A stretch of DNA of 64,000 nt, taken from the NCBI RefSeq assembly GCF_003205615.1, contig NZ_PYBV01000005.1, positions 179,452 through 243,451 on the forward strand. The letters are read 5' to 3'. Under the pieces are notes generated by a model, which was given only the letters and a program-made list of their open reading frames with translations, was not told the DNA's origin and did not search any database. Both the position numbers and the translations under genes were made by a program. Of the stretch, positions 17,267-25,593 are shown piece after piece. Every line of letters starts with the position of its first letter. Within the stretch, counting starts at the first letter, position 1. This DNA is from Micromonospora arborensis (GTDB lineage Bacteria; Actinomycetota; Actinomycetes; Mycobacteriales; Micromonosporaceae).

Positions 17267-18220
17267 TCAGGCTGATGTTGGGTCGGCAATGATGCGCGCG
17301 AGGGTGCGTCGGCCCATCCGACTCATGGTGGCGTTGGTCTGGTGGTAGTACCAAACCACCCCCATTGCCTGCTGGAAGGCCCACGCTTTGCCACGCTCCC
17401 ATTCGAGATCGTCGCAGCCGAGTTGCTGCCGAAATGCCTGACGTGGCTCGCGTTCCAGCAGGTGCCAGGCGCTGACGAGATCAAGGGCAGGGTCGGCAGG
17501 CCCCAGCCCGCCCACGTCGAGAACCCCGGCCAGCCGCCCACCGGAGACGAGGACGTTTCCCGGAATGAGATCACCATGGTTCATCCTGTCCGGGGCCTCG
17601 CCCCGCGGCAGTTCCCTCATGACCTCCCAGATCCGGCGGAGCAGCGGGACGTCCAGCAGCGCCTCGCTGCGCCCGAAGCAGGTTTCCATCCACCCGTCGT
17701 GCGCTGGTAGCTCGCCACCGCGACCCTCGCCGGTGAACGTGCGTCCCCGTGTGTCGATGGCTCGCACGCCACTGACGAAATCGGCCAGATCGTGCGCGAA
17801 CGCGACGGAGTCGCCTGGGTCCTTGTCGGTGGCTACGACACCGGGTACCCACGTCTGTACCGACCACGGAAGCGGGTAGCCGGCGCCGGGTTCACCGAGG
17901 GCGACCGGCTCGGGGGTGGGAAATCGCGTACGACCCATCAGTTCCCGGGCCGCTTCCGCCTCGCGTTCCAGCCAGCCCTGCGCCGCGTCGACCTCGAGAG
18001 GCTGAAGGGGGAACCGGGCCGTGAACCGTTCCCCGATACGGAAGATGGCATTGACCGTTCCCTGCGAAGCGACGCGCCTGAGAGGCAGGCTCCGCCACTC
18101 GGGGAACTGCGCGTCCACCAGCTCACGCACCGCGTTGAGTGAGACTGTGAGCTGGCCATCGTGCATCGGCACATCCGGCGACAGGGATGGGCGGCGGGTA
18201 GAGGCTGGCACGACAATCAT
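17267..18220 (-). CDS. APH/choline-kinase-like phosphotransferase
   Basis: This 317-residue cytoplasmic protein has the aminoglycoside phosphotransferase fold. The Brenner motif appears as MNHGDLIPGNVLV, with Asp and Asn for catalysis and Mg binding, followed by GVLDVGGLGPADPALDL, the second metal Asp. The N-lobe has VASQGTVNAIFRIGERFTARFP. Members phosphorylate antibiotics, sugars or amino alcohols; no feature here identifies the substrate, so a resistance role is not established. Several starts are possible: ATG 18220, GTG 18211 (AAGG eight to nine bases ahead) or ATG 18166. Confidence 0.85.
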   Translation of the reverse strand: MIVVPASTRRPSLSPDVPMHDGQLTVSLNAVRELVDAQFPEWRSLPLRRVASQGTVNAIFRIGERFTARFPLQPLEVDAAQGWLEREAEAARELMGRTRFPTPEPVALGEPGAGYPLPWSVQTWVPGVVATDKDPGDSVAFAHDLADFVSGVRAIDTRGRTFTGEGRGGELPAHDGWMETCFGRSEALLDVPLLRRIWEVMRELPRGEAPDRMNHGDLIPGNVLVSGGRLAGVLDVGGLGPADPALDLVSAWHLLEREPRQAFRQQLGCDDLEWERGKAWAFQQAMGVVWYYHQTNATMSRMGRRTLARIIADPTSA

Positions 18221-18226
18221 CCTTGG

Positions 18227-18598
18227 TCAGGTGTGCTGGGCGGCGACTGTGGTTCGAGGGTGGCCGGTGGCAGGGCTTGACGCCAGGTGGCGAGCAAGAG
18301 CGATCGCGGCGAGGAGCGCCAGGACCGCGGGTGCGGCGCTCGCGGCGAGCAGCCCCAGCCCGGTGAGGCCGAGCAGGGTGACGATCAGCGGGCGGTGCGG
18401 GAGCCGGTCGCCGAGCGGCACCAACAGGAAGATCCCGGCGGCATAGCCGAACTGCACCGCGGTCACCACCAGGGCGGCCGAGTCGGCGCCGACGTGCAGG
18501 CTGGCGGCGACCAGCGGGCTGGTCGTCTGGGGGAAGTAGATGTTTCCGACGGCGACCCCGCAGGTGAGGGCGAGGAGCACCAGCAGCCTGCGACTCAT
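18227..18598 (-). pseudogene. Truncated MFS transporter (N-terminal fragment)
   Basis: This 123-residue frame matches only the first three to four helices of a 12-helix MFS drug/sugar transporter: NIYFPQTTSPLVAASLHVG, then VVTAVQFGYAAGIFLLVPLGDRLPHRPLIVTLLGL, and LLAASAAPAVLALLAAIALA. The motif-A-like loop (GDRLPHRP) is present, but helices 5-12 are missing and the last 20 residues are not transporter-like. It stops 6 bp before the APH start, so a deletion probably joined the two. A functional small membrane protein is unlikely. Confidence 0.8.
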
Positions 18599-18631
18599 GT
18601 GCGAACCGCCTGTGCGAAAGCGTCGATCACG

Positions 18632-19414
18632 TCAGTCCACCGGCCCGCCGGCGACGTAGATGACCTGGCCGGAGACGAACCCGGCTTCGGGGCTGACCAG
18701 GTACGACGCGGTGTGCGCGATGTCCTCGGGCTGGCCGACCCGGCGCACCGGGATGGTCTGCGCCACGATCCGCTGGTGCTCCTCGAAGCTGCGGCCCCGC
18801 CGCTGGGCCCCGACCCTGGTCATGTCACTGACCACGAAGCCTGGCCCGATGGCGTTCGCCGTCACGCCGTGCTGCCCGAGTCGCAGCGCGAGCGATTTGG
18901 TGAAGCCGATCAGACCGGCCTTCGCGGCGGCGTAGTCAACGCGGCCGGAATCGCCGAGCGCGGAAATGCTCGACATGTTGACGATTCGTCCCCAGTTGGC
19001 CGCCATCATGTAGGGGGTCACGGCCCGGGTGAGGAAGAACGCTCCGCGCAGGCTGACCCCGGTGACCGCGTCCCACTGCTGGGTGCTCGTCTCCTCGACG
19101 CCGGCGTTGGGGCCGCCGATGCCGGCGTTGTTGATCAGCACCGTCGGTGATCCCAGCTCGGCCGCGATCCGAGCGACAGCGGCGGTCACGGCCGACTCGT
19201 CGCTGACGTCGGCGGCGAACGCCGCCGCTGTTCCGCCGTCGCGGGTGATGGCAGCCACGGTGCCGGCGCAGTCTTCCTCGACCAGGTCGACCACGGCGAC
19301 CGCGAGGCCATCGCGCGCCAAACGCCTGGCCACCCCGGCGCCGATGCCGCGTGCCGCGCCCGTGACGATCGCCGTGCGCCGAATGGCCTGGTCTGTCATG
19401 TTGATCTGTGTCAT
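18632..19414 (-). CDS. SDR family NAD(P)-dependent oxidoreductase (FabG-like)
   Basis: This 260-residue classical short-chain dehydrogenase has the cofactor motif TGAARGIG, a DVSDE segment, NNAG and the active site Ser in VNMSSISALG with YAAAK (catalytic Tyr and Lys). The C-terminus VSGQVIYVAGG is typical. The Asp/Leu at the end of strand 2 (VVDLVEED) suggests NAD preference. Starts at ATG 19414 or 19399 are both possible; neither has a strong ribosome site. It is divergent from the DUF5937/ArsR regulator, which may control it, and it is upstream of the MFS fragment on the same strand. The substrate is unknown. Confidence 0.9.
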   Translation of the reverse strand: MTQINMTDQAIRRTAIVTGAARGIGAGVARRLARDGLAVAVVDLVEEDCAGTVAAITRDGGTAAAFAADVSDESAVTAAVARIAAELGSPTVLINNAGIGGPNAGVEETSTQQWDAVTGVSLRGAFFLTRAVTPYMMAANWGRIVNMSSISALGDSGRVDYAAAKAGLIGFTKSLALRLGQHGVTANAIGPGFVVSDMTRVGAQRRGRSFEEHQRIVAQTIPVRRVGQPEDIAHTASYLVSPEAGFVSGQVIYVAGGPVD

Positions 19415-19434
19415 GCCGGAGAGTCCACGGCACC

Positions 19435-19471
19435 TTGGCGGTGCTCGCCAAGCGATGTAGCGTGCAGCTTA
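19435..19471 (+). promoter_or_regulatory. Candidate leaderless promoter of the ArsR-type gene
   Basis: TTGGCG (19435-19440) and TAGCGT (19458-19463) are separated by 17 bases, and the ATG at 19472 falls where transcription would start. No Shine-Dalgarno sequence is present, consistent with a leaderless mRNA. The boxes also lie in the control region of the divergent SDR gene. Confidence 0.45.
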
Positions 19472-20461
19472 ATGATCAGCTTCATGCTCGGCGTCGAAGA
19501 CCTCGCGGACACCCGCTTCGCGATCTCGCCGATCCACGAGGCCGTGCTCAGCCTGCGAGTGTTACGCGAGCCTGGCCTGTACGCGCTGCACCTGCCCTGG
19601 CGCAGGTCGGTTCTCGGCAGACTCGACGCGCTCGGTGCCGACCTGTTGATGTCCCTGGTCGGGCCAGACCGCTGCGTTCCGGACTTCCTCACGCCCCGAC
19701 CGGCGACCTTCGCCGCGACCTTCGAGGACGAACTGGCCGCCGTACGCCGGACACCTCCGGACGTCGTACGCCGCGACGTGCTGGCCCTGTACCCACGTGG
19801 CGGGCTACCGGCCGTCGTTCAGGAAGTCACCGCGAGCGAGGATGAGCCGGTGCTCGCACTCCGCGACGCCATCTGCGACCGCCTGCACCGCTATTGGCAA
19901 GCAGCGATCAAGCCGACGTGGCCGCAGATGCGACTCGTTCTGGAGGCGGACACGACCTACCGCGCCCGACAACTGGCCGTAGGAGGCGCACGCCTGCTCT
20001 TCGCCGACATGCACCCGAATCTGCGCTGGCAGGACGGCGTCCTGCACATCGACAAGATGATCGGCAGGCACCACGTCGCGGCAGCCGGCCGAGGACTGCT
20101 GCTGGTGCCATCCATCTTCTCCCACCGGCCCGCCCCGCCAGTCAGCCCGGACGAGCCACCGATGCTGGCGTACCCCTGCCGTGGAGTAGCAACGCTCTGG
20201 GCGCCGACACCGACCGCCGACGCGACCGCCGTCACATCGCTCCTCGGCGCGCCCAGAGCGCGACTGCTCCAGCTCCTTGCCGAACCGCTACCGACCGTGG
20301 AAATGGCCCGCCGGCTCACCGTCACACCCAGCGCCGTGTCACAACACCTACAGGTCCTCCACGCGACAGGCCTGATCACTCGCGCCCGCGACGGACGGCA
20401 CGTGCTGTACCGGCGCAGCCCTCTTGGCGACCAGGTGGTCGGCCAGTCGGCGGAGCAGTGA
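19472..20461 (+). CDS. DUF5937/ArsR-type transcriptional regulator
   Basis: This 329-residue regulator combines an N-terminal DUF5937-like region (DTRFAISPIHEAVLSLRVLR) with a C-terminal winged helix of ArsR type (RARLLQLLAEPLPTVEMARR.. then SAVSQHLQVLHATGLITRARDG). No metal-binding cysteine pair like ELCVC is seen, so metal sensing is doubtful. Such proteins are common single-copy regulators in Streptomyces and Micromonospora and are often divergent from transporters or enzymes. Here it faces the SDR gene. A repeat element follows its stop. Confidence 0.87.
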   Translation: MISFMLGVEDLADTRFAISPIHEAVLSLRVLREPGLYALHLPWRRSVLGRLDALGADLLMSLVGPDRCVPDFLTPRPATFAATFEDELAAVRRTPPDVVRRDVLALYPRGGLPAVVQEVTASEDEPVLALRDAICDRLHRYWQAAIKPTWPQMRLVLEADTTYRARQLAVGGARLLFADMHPNLRWQDGVLHIDKMIGRHHVAAAGRGLLLVPSIFSHRPAPPVSPDEPPMLAYPCRGVATLWAPTPTADATAVTSLLGAPRARLLQLLAEPLPTVEMARRLTVTPSAVSQHLQVLHATGLITRARDGRHVLYRRSPLGDQVVGQSAEQ

Positions 20462-20488
20462 TCCCAGTGGACCGAGACGCTGCCCCTC

Positions 20489-20631
20489 GGTGACTGTCGG
20501 TCACCTCCATGGGCGAGGATGCGGTAGTGAGCGGTATACCTCAGAGTCATATTCATACCTCTGAGGCATACCGCTCAACAGCACATCGACATGGCGGGCA
20601 GCCAAAGTGGATGGCGAGCGCCTTTCGCTGC
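20489..20631 (+). repeat. Palindromic repeat element, copy A
   Basis: This element of about 140 bp has an 18 bp inverted repeat (20529-20546 with 20559-20576, one mismatch) around a 12-base centre. It is flanked by GTGACTGTCGGTCAC (itself an inverted repeat) on the left and by ACATGGCGGGCAGCCAAAG plus a short hairpin near GGCGAGCGCC on the right. Nearly the same sequence occurs at 59311-59450 and, inverted, at 61727-61869. It sits between convergent genes. Confidence 0.9.
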
Positions 20632-20666
20632 GACCCCAGCCCCGTCTTGAGTCAGGACTCACTGAT

Positions 20667-23600
20667 CTAGCGGATGCGCTCCCCTCGGCTCTCGATCCGG
20701 TAGTAGTCGAAGGCGACGTCGAGGTCGGTGCCGGTGCCCGCCCGGTTGAAGGCCGCCAGCCCGGCCTTCGTCGGCTCGGCGGTCAACGTCGTGGAGCCGA
20801 TGTAGCGGTAGACGCTTCCGTCGCTGGAGTAGTAGGCGCGGTAACTGTTTCCGACCTTGGTCAGTCGAAGCCAGATGGCGCCGTCGGCCCCGACGATCCG
20901 CTGGGCGTCCGCGCCGGTGATCTCCAGCGTCGATGCCGCGCCGTTCTGTTCGCGCAGGAGGACGATCCGGACCTTGTAGGCGGCGGTCGCGTTGCCCATC
21001 TCCCAGGCGAGCTTCACATAGTTGTCGTCGTCGGCGTAGGCGAGCACACCGCCCTGTTCGTTGTTGTTGGCGAGTGGGCGGGAGAAGACGACCCTGGACT
21101 CGGCCGTCCAATCGCCGTCGACATCCTGCAGAGCCAGGTTCCGGGCGGTGTTGGTGTTGCCCTGCAGGTCACCCTGCTGCGCGGTGATGACCAGCGATCC
21201 GTCGGCCAGACGCCGCCTGCTTTCGTCCGGCCGTACCCACTGCCACTGGGAGCCGAGTTGGGCCGAGCCGAACTCGTCGCTGCCGGTGATCGTGGTGTTC
21301 AGGTCCACCGTGTAGACCGACGATGCCGCACCGTTCGTGACGGTGACCCGCGCCTGCCCGGTGGCGCTGGTCGCCTGCTCGACGGCGACCGAGGCAGCGG
21401 GGTCGGCGGCGCTGGCGGTGACCGTCGGCACGGTCGTGGTGCCGGCCGGCGCGAGGGCGTTGTAGCGCAGCACCGTCGGCGAGAAGGACGCCAGGCGCTT
21501 GCCGTCGACGCGCAGGGCCGTCAGCGTCGTGTCGGGCACCAGGTTGAAGACGTAGTTCTTCACGAGCGGCCCGAAGAAGCTCTCCGTCGTCACCTTGACG
21601 ACCGCCTGTCCGGGCACGCCGGACGCTTGGGAGAGGATCTCGTAGCGCGCCTTCCGGTCGGCGGTCTTCACCTTCGTGATGGTCGGCGAGGCCCCGGCCG
21701 GCACCGGGATGGTGTACGAGTTGTCCGACAGGTTGAAGCCGCCGAACTCCTTCCCGTTCACGACGATCTTCGCCGAGAGCGGCGCGTCGTCGACCGGGAT
21801 GTCGCGTCCGCTGAACTCCTTCCAGTAGTTCACCGAGGTGTCCCGCCAGTCGGCGGCGTCCGTCTCGTGCACGGCCAGCTTGGCGCGTACCTCGGCGAAC
21901 CGTCGGGCGTCGATGTCGGGCTGCAGCGCGTCCCAGGTCTCCCGCATCCAGGTCACGTACTGGACGCCCATCTGGTAGCGGTAGACCAGCTCGTCCCAGA
22001 AGGTCCGGCCGCTGTCCATCCGATGGCCCCACGGCACATGGTGGAACCACATCAGCAGGTTCTCCGGGACCGAGTCGATGTCCCCGTAGCGCTGCTGGAG
22101 TCGGGGGAAGTACTGGGCGGCCAGGTTGCTGCCGGTGGGGGAGCGGTCGAAGCCCAGGCCGACGGTGTCGGCCTGGTTGTAGTAGACCGGGCTCCAGTCG
22201 TCGCGCCCTGCCCAGTCGGCCGGGTCGGGGCGGTAGTGCGCGCCCTCGGCGAACTGGTGACCGATGCCCAGCGGGGTCTGGTAGCTGACCAGGGCCTCCC
22301 ACGAGCCCATCATCATCTTCCGGATGGTGTCGACGACACGCCTGTCGTTGCCCCAGGTCATCCGGATCCAGTCGGTGGCGATCTCGTCCGCGTCGAGCTC
22401 CCAGTCCCAGGCCTGCCGGCCGAAGGCGAAGAGGTTCGCCTGGGCGAAGTGGTGCCCGGTCAGGTTGTCGGCGTTGCCGAGGTTGGCGACACCGACGATG
22501 GCGGTGTCCGCGTGGTGCTGGGCGCTCCCGTCGACGATGTTGCCGACCAGGCGCTTCTTCAGCAACTTGCCGTTCTTGTCGGTCGCGTACGTGTCGGTCT
22601 TGAGGATCTCCTCGTACATCGGGCCGAGGTAGCTCAGCATCCAGTTCTGGCCCGTGTACTCCTGCGTGATCTGGAGTTCCAGGGCCTGGTTGGTGTTCTC
22701 CATCCGGCCGAACATCGGGTGGATGGGCTCCCGGGCCTGGAAGTCCAGCGGCCCGTTCTTCGTCTGCAGGAACACGTTGTCCGCGAAGCGTCCCCTGGTG
22801 CCGTCCGGCTGGACCTCGTCGTCGATCGGCCCGAACTCCAGGTAGGCCCGCTTGAGGCGATCGTTGTCGACCTCGGCGTTGTAGACGAACGTCCGCCAGT
22901 GCACGGTCATCCCGAGCGGCGCGACGGCGGCGCCGATGGCGTTGGCGCCGTCGCCGTGGTCGTACCCGAAGTCCTGTGGCCCGGGCTGACCCTCCGAGTT
23001 GGCCTTCACGGTGAAGCCCATGAAGTCCGGGATCGCGGTCTTGATCAGCTGGGCCCTGCGGTTCCACCAACCCCGGAAGTCGGTGCCGTACGGGTCGAGT
23101 TGGCTGTTGGTCAACGTGTCCGGCGCGAATCGGCTGTCCGTCGGCGCGGTGTAGCGGATCGACAGACCCAGCTTGATGCCGTACGGACGCAGGGCGTCGG
23201 CGAGGGCGGCCTCCTGCGCGATGCGGGCGCTCGTCAGGTACGCGTTGTCGGCGTTGACGTTGTTGATGGTGATGCCGTTGATGCCGAGCGACGCCAACGC
23301 GCGTGCCACGACGATGTAGCGGTCGAGGATGACGGGCAGATTCTTACCGGCGCTCGCTCCGGTGGCGGCGAAGTTGAAGATCGCCCCGTTCTCCCCGTTC
23401 AACCCGCCCAGTCCGGAGGCGTTGTTGCCGGCGTAGAGGCGCTCGGTCTCCCAGTTGTTCAACAACCGATGCTTGATCTTCGGTGTCTCCGAGATGCGGA
23501 GGTGGTCGATGGGCTTCTGCGTCTGCAGCAGCCGCAGGAAGGCGTAGGTCCCGTAGAGCGCGCCGAGGTCGCTGTTGCCGGCGATGACGGTGAACCTGTC

Positions 23601-24122
23601 CTGGCCGCGGGACACGGAGCGTACGAGGTAACCCTCGTCGCCGACCTGGGCCAGCTCGCGGGTCGAGACGGCGTGGCGCACCAGCGGTGAGCTTGCCGGC
23701 GTCCCCACCACGACCGAGCCGTCCGGGATCCTGTCGCCGTTCACCGCCGTTACCGGCGTCGCCTGGCCGAGGAGCCCACCCAGGCCGCGTACCAACTCGT
23801 CACGGGCGGCTCCGAGGGTTGTCTCGGCCAGCTTCTCGGTGGAGCCGGGTGCCATGGCGAGGTCTGCCGTGTGCCGGTGGACCTTGTCGGCGTCGGCGTT
23901 CTCGACCACGATCGCCGTGGCCGTCCGACGGTAGTCGCGCAGCAGCTTCGCGTCGCTGACCGGCACGTACCGCAGCCACAGGTCTGAGCCGCTGTAGTCG
24001 TCCGGCGACTGGGCCGCGGCGACGGGTGTGGTGGCGACCGTCAGGGTGGCCGCGACCATGGTGAGCGCCGTGCCCAGCACGATGAGACTTCGCCGCAGCC
24101 GGGGCACCGAACCTCGGTTCAT
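20667..24122 (-). CDS. GH67 alpha-glucuronidase, secreted, multi-domain
   Basis: This 1151-residue secreted enzyme should release (4-O-methyl)-D-glucuronic acid from the end of xylo-oligosaccharides (EC 3.2.1.139). After a signal peptide (residues 1-37), the GH67 core shows SETPKIKHRLLNNW, SLGINGITINNVNAD, FTVKANSEGQPGP with general acid Glu377, KNGPLDFQAREP with Asp460 and LELQITQEYTGQ with Glu488 as the base pair. A cadherin-like segment and a concanavalin-like/DUF1349-type module (from about 940, GSDEFGSAQLGSQWQW) follow, making it longer than the usual 700-850. ATG at 24122 has GGAGGAGAAGG upstream. A LacI-type operator lies 109 bp upstream. Confidence 0.93.
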   Translation of the reverse strand: MNRGSVPRLRRSLIVLGTALTMVAATLTVATTPVAAAQSPDDYSGSDLWLRYVPVSDAKLLRDYRRTATAIVVENADADKVHRHTADLAMAPGSTEKLAETTLGAARDELVRGLGGLLGQATPVTAVNGDRIPDGSVVVGTPASSPLVRHAVSTRELAQVGDEGYLVRSVSRGQDRFTVIAGNSDLGALYGTYAFLRLLQTQKPIDHLRISETPKIKHRLLNNWETERLYAGNNASGLGGLNGENGAIFNFAATGASAGKNLPVILDRYIVVARALASLGINGITINNVNADNAYLTSARIAQEAALADALRPYGIKLGLSIRYTAPTDSRFAPDTLTNSQLDPYGTDFRGWWNRRAQLIKTAIPDFMGFTVKANSEGQPGPQDFGYDHGDGANAIGAAVAPLGMTVHWRTFVYNAEVDNDRLKRAYLEFGPIDDEVQPDGTRGRFADNVFLQTKNGPLDFQAREPIHPMFGRMENTNQALELQITQEYTGQNWMLSYLGPMYEEILKTDTYATDKNGKLLKKRLVGNIVDGSAQHHADTAIVGVANLGNADNLTGHHFAQANLFAFGRQAWDWELDADEIATDWIRMTWGNDRRVVDTIRKMMMGSWEALVSYQTPLGIGHQFAEGAHYRPDPADWAGRDDWSPVYYNQADTVGLGFDRSPTGSNLAAQYFPRLQQRYGDIDSVPENLLMWFHHVPWGHRMDSGRTFWDELVYRYQMGVQYVTWMRETWDALQPDIDARRFAEVRAKLAVHETDAADWRDTSVNYWKEFSGRDIPVDDAPLSAKIVVNGKEFGGFNLSDNSYTIPVPAGASPTITKVKTADRKARYEILSQASGVPGQAVVKVTTESFFGPLVKNYVFNLVPDTTLTALRVDGKRLASFSPTVLRYNALAPAGTTTVPTVTASAADPAASVAVEQATSATGQARVTVTNGAASSVYTVDLNTTITGSDEFGSAQLGSQWQWVRPDESRRRLADGSLVITAQQGDLQGNTNTARNLALQDVDGDWTAESRVVFSRPLANNNEQGGVLAYADDDNYVKLAWEMGNATAAYKVRIVLLREQNGAASTLEITGADAQRIVGADGAIWLRLTKVGNSYRAYYSSDGSVYRYIGSTTLTAEPTKAGLAAFNRAGTGTDLDVAFDYYRIESRGERIR

Positions 24123-24230
24123 TGCCTTCTCCTCCTTCGTCCGCTCGAGACGTCGATCGACCGTCTCGCGAACGCAGTGACGTAGATGGATGGGCGGGTG
24201 CGCCGATCCTGTCCGGCGCCGCCCGGCCCC

Positions 24231-24244
24231 GGCAACGAGTTGTC
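24231..24244. promoter_or_regulatory. LacI-type operator upstream of GH67
   Basis: GGCAACGAGTTGTC is an imperfect 14 bp palindrome about 109 bp upstream of the GH67 start. It differs at three positions from the perfect site GGCAACCCGTTGCC at 25465-25478, so the adjacent LacI-family protein may bind both. Confidence 0.5.
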
Positions 24245-24269
24245 GTTTCTTGTCGCGGGCCTCCCGACC

Positions 24270-25352
24270 TCACGGCAGGGGCGCCGCCGGCTGGGTCGCG
24301 GGCCGCTGCCGTACCCATGGGGGGCGGACCCGACCCGGGCTCAGGTTGCGCGCGGCCGTCGAGTGGCGGACCACGAGGCGTACCGGCAGGACCATCGGCC
24401 GGCCGGTGTGCCCCGGGGCTCCCTCGATCATCGTGAGCAGGTGCCGGGCCGCGGCCGAGCCCGCCGCGTAGAACGGTGCCGCGACAGTGGTCAGCCCGGG
24501 CGTGACGAGGTCGGCGGCGAGGATGTTGTCGAAGCCCACGATGCTGACGTCGCCCGGAACGTCGACGCCCCTGCGGGTGAGGCCACGGATGAGGCCGATC
24601 GCCATCTGGTCGTTGAAGGCGAGGACCGCCGTTGCCGGACGAGCGGACAACTCCTCGGCGGCTCGCTCGCCGCCCTCGATGGTCGGGCTGTACGGGCCGA
24701 TCTGGCGCACCTTGATCTCCAGCTCCATGCCCGCTTCGAGCAGCGACCGCCAGCGGATGCCGTTCGGCCAGGACGCCTCCGGCCCCGCGACGTACGTGAT
24801 GTGGTCGTGCCCCAGCTCACCGAGGTGCTCGGCGGCCCGCCGGGTCCCACGGGGGTTGTCCGTCACGACGCAGGGCACGTCCGCGATGGCGCGGTTGAGG
24901 ACCACCACCGGCCGCTGCTTGGCGAACATCCGGATGGCCGAGTCGGACATCCGGCTGCTGGCCAGCACGATGCCGTCGACTGTCGACATCGTGCGTTCGA
25001 TCGCCGCCCGTTCCACCCGGTCGGACTCCTGGGCGTCGATCAGCACGGTGGTGTATCCGTCGCCGATCGCCGTCTCCTGCGCACCGCGAACGATCTCGGC
25101 GTACACCGGGTTGGTGATGTCGGCGATGACCAGCGCGATCATGTGTGTGCGGGCCGTGGTCAGGGCGCGAGCGAGGGGGTTGGTCCGGTAGCCCAGCCGC
25201 TCGGCGACCTGCCGGATCCGCTCGGCGGTCTCGGAGTTGACGCGGCTCGGTCGGGAGAAGGCGCGGGACACCGTGGACGGTGAGACGGCGGCTTCGAGCG
25301 CGACGTCGTAGATCGTGACCCTCTTGTCGGGCGGCCTGGTGTGGTCGGGCAT
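24270..25352 (-). CDS. LacI family transcriptional regulator
   Basis: This 360-residue repressor has an N-terminal LacI HTH (VTIYDVALEAAVSPSTVSRAFSRP..) with hinge helix NPLARALTTARTHMIALVIADITNPVY, and a periplasmic-binding-protein-like sugar domain (GIVLASSRMSD, VAGPEASWPNGIRW, AVLAFNDQMAIGLIRGL, VSIVGFDNILAADLVTPGLTTV). ATG at 25352 has AGGAG seven bases upstream. It lies between the GH67 gene (same strand, downstream) and a divergent ABC operon and probably represses both in response to an oligosaccharide or uronate. Confidence 0.93.
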   Translation of the reverse strand: MPDHTRPPDKRVTIYDVALEAAVSPSTVSRAFSRPSRVNSETAERIRQVAERLGYRTNPLARALTTARTHMIALVIADITNPVYAEIVRGAQETAIGDGYTTVLIDAQESDRVERAAIERTMSTVDGIVLASSRMSDSAIRMFAKQRPVVVLNRAIADVPCVVTDNPRGTRRAAEHLGELGHDHITYVAGPEASWPNGIRWRSLLEAGMELEIKVRQIGPYSPTIEGGERAAEELSARPATAVLAFNDQMAIGLIRGLTRRGVDVPGDVSIVGFDNILAADLVTPGLTTVAAPFYAAGSAAARHLLTMIEGAPGHTGRPMVLPVRLVVRHSTAARNLSPGRVRPPWVRQRPATQPAAPLP

Positions 25353-25464
25353 CTTGATGCTCCTCCCGGCTACGCGCCGTGATCATGGTAAGTCGCCGGT
25401 GAGCACCCGGCAATGCCCGCGCAACATTCCGCCGGCTCGGACACATTCGCGCGAGGCAATACAT

Positions 25465-25478
25465 GGCAACCCGTTGCC
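25465..25478. promoter_or_regulatory. Perfect LacI-type operator between regulator and ABC operon
   Basis: GGCAACCCGTTGCC is a perfect 14 bp inverted repeat in the intergenic region between the divergent lacI-type gene and the ABC operon, 116 bp from the transporter start. Related sites are found upstream of GH67 and of the FGGY kinase. Confidence 0.6.
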
Positions 25479-25593
25479 GTGACGCCGCGCCGGCTGTCTC
25501 AATGCTTCACGGACGGCGCAGGTAGGGCGACCCCGCCTGGGCGCAGCGTGGACCTACCTGGCCGGCCCGGGTAGTCGATGAAGGGAACGACTC

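Noticed and set aside
17267-18220. Calling the APH-fold protein an antibiotic resistance gene
   Set aside because: The fold is shared by many kinases and nothing in the sequence identifies an aminoglycoside substrate.
20457-20556. Similar short peptides encoded within the repeat copies (for example MNMTLRY.. and MKMTLRY..)
   Set aside because: Their similarity is explained by the repeated DNA; the frames run into unrelated sequence and have no ribosome site.
20529-20576. Repeat hairpins as ordinary terminators
   Set aside because: No U-rich tract follows, stems contain A/T-rich steps and conservation extends into flanks of about 45 bases on each side.
20607-23690. A 1027-codon open frame antisense to GH67
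   Set aside because: Low-complexity, Val/Arg/Gly-rich translation with no family; the minus strand encodes a full GH67 enzyme with catalytic residues.
20667-24122. Assignment to GH115
   Set aside because: KANSEGQPGP, KNGPLDFQAREP and ITQEYTG are GH67 signatures with the right spacing of the catalytic Glu and Asp residues.
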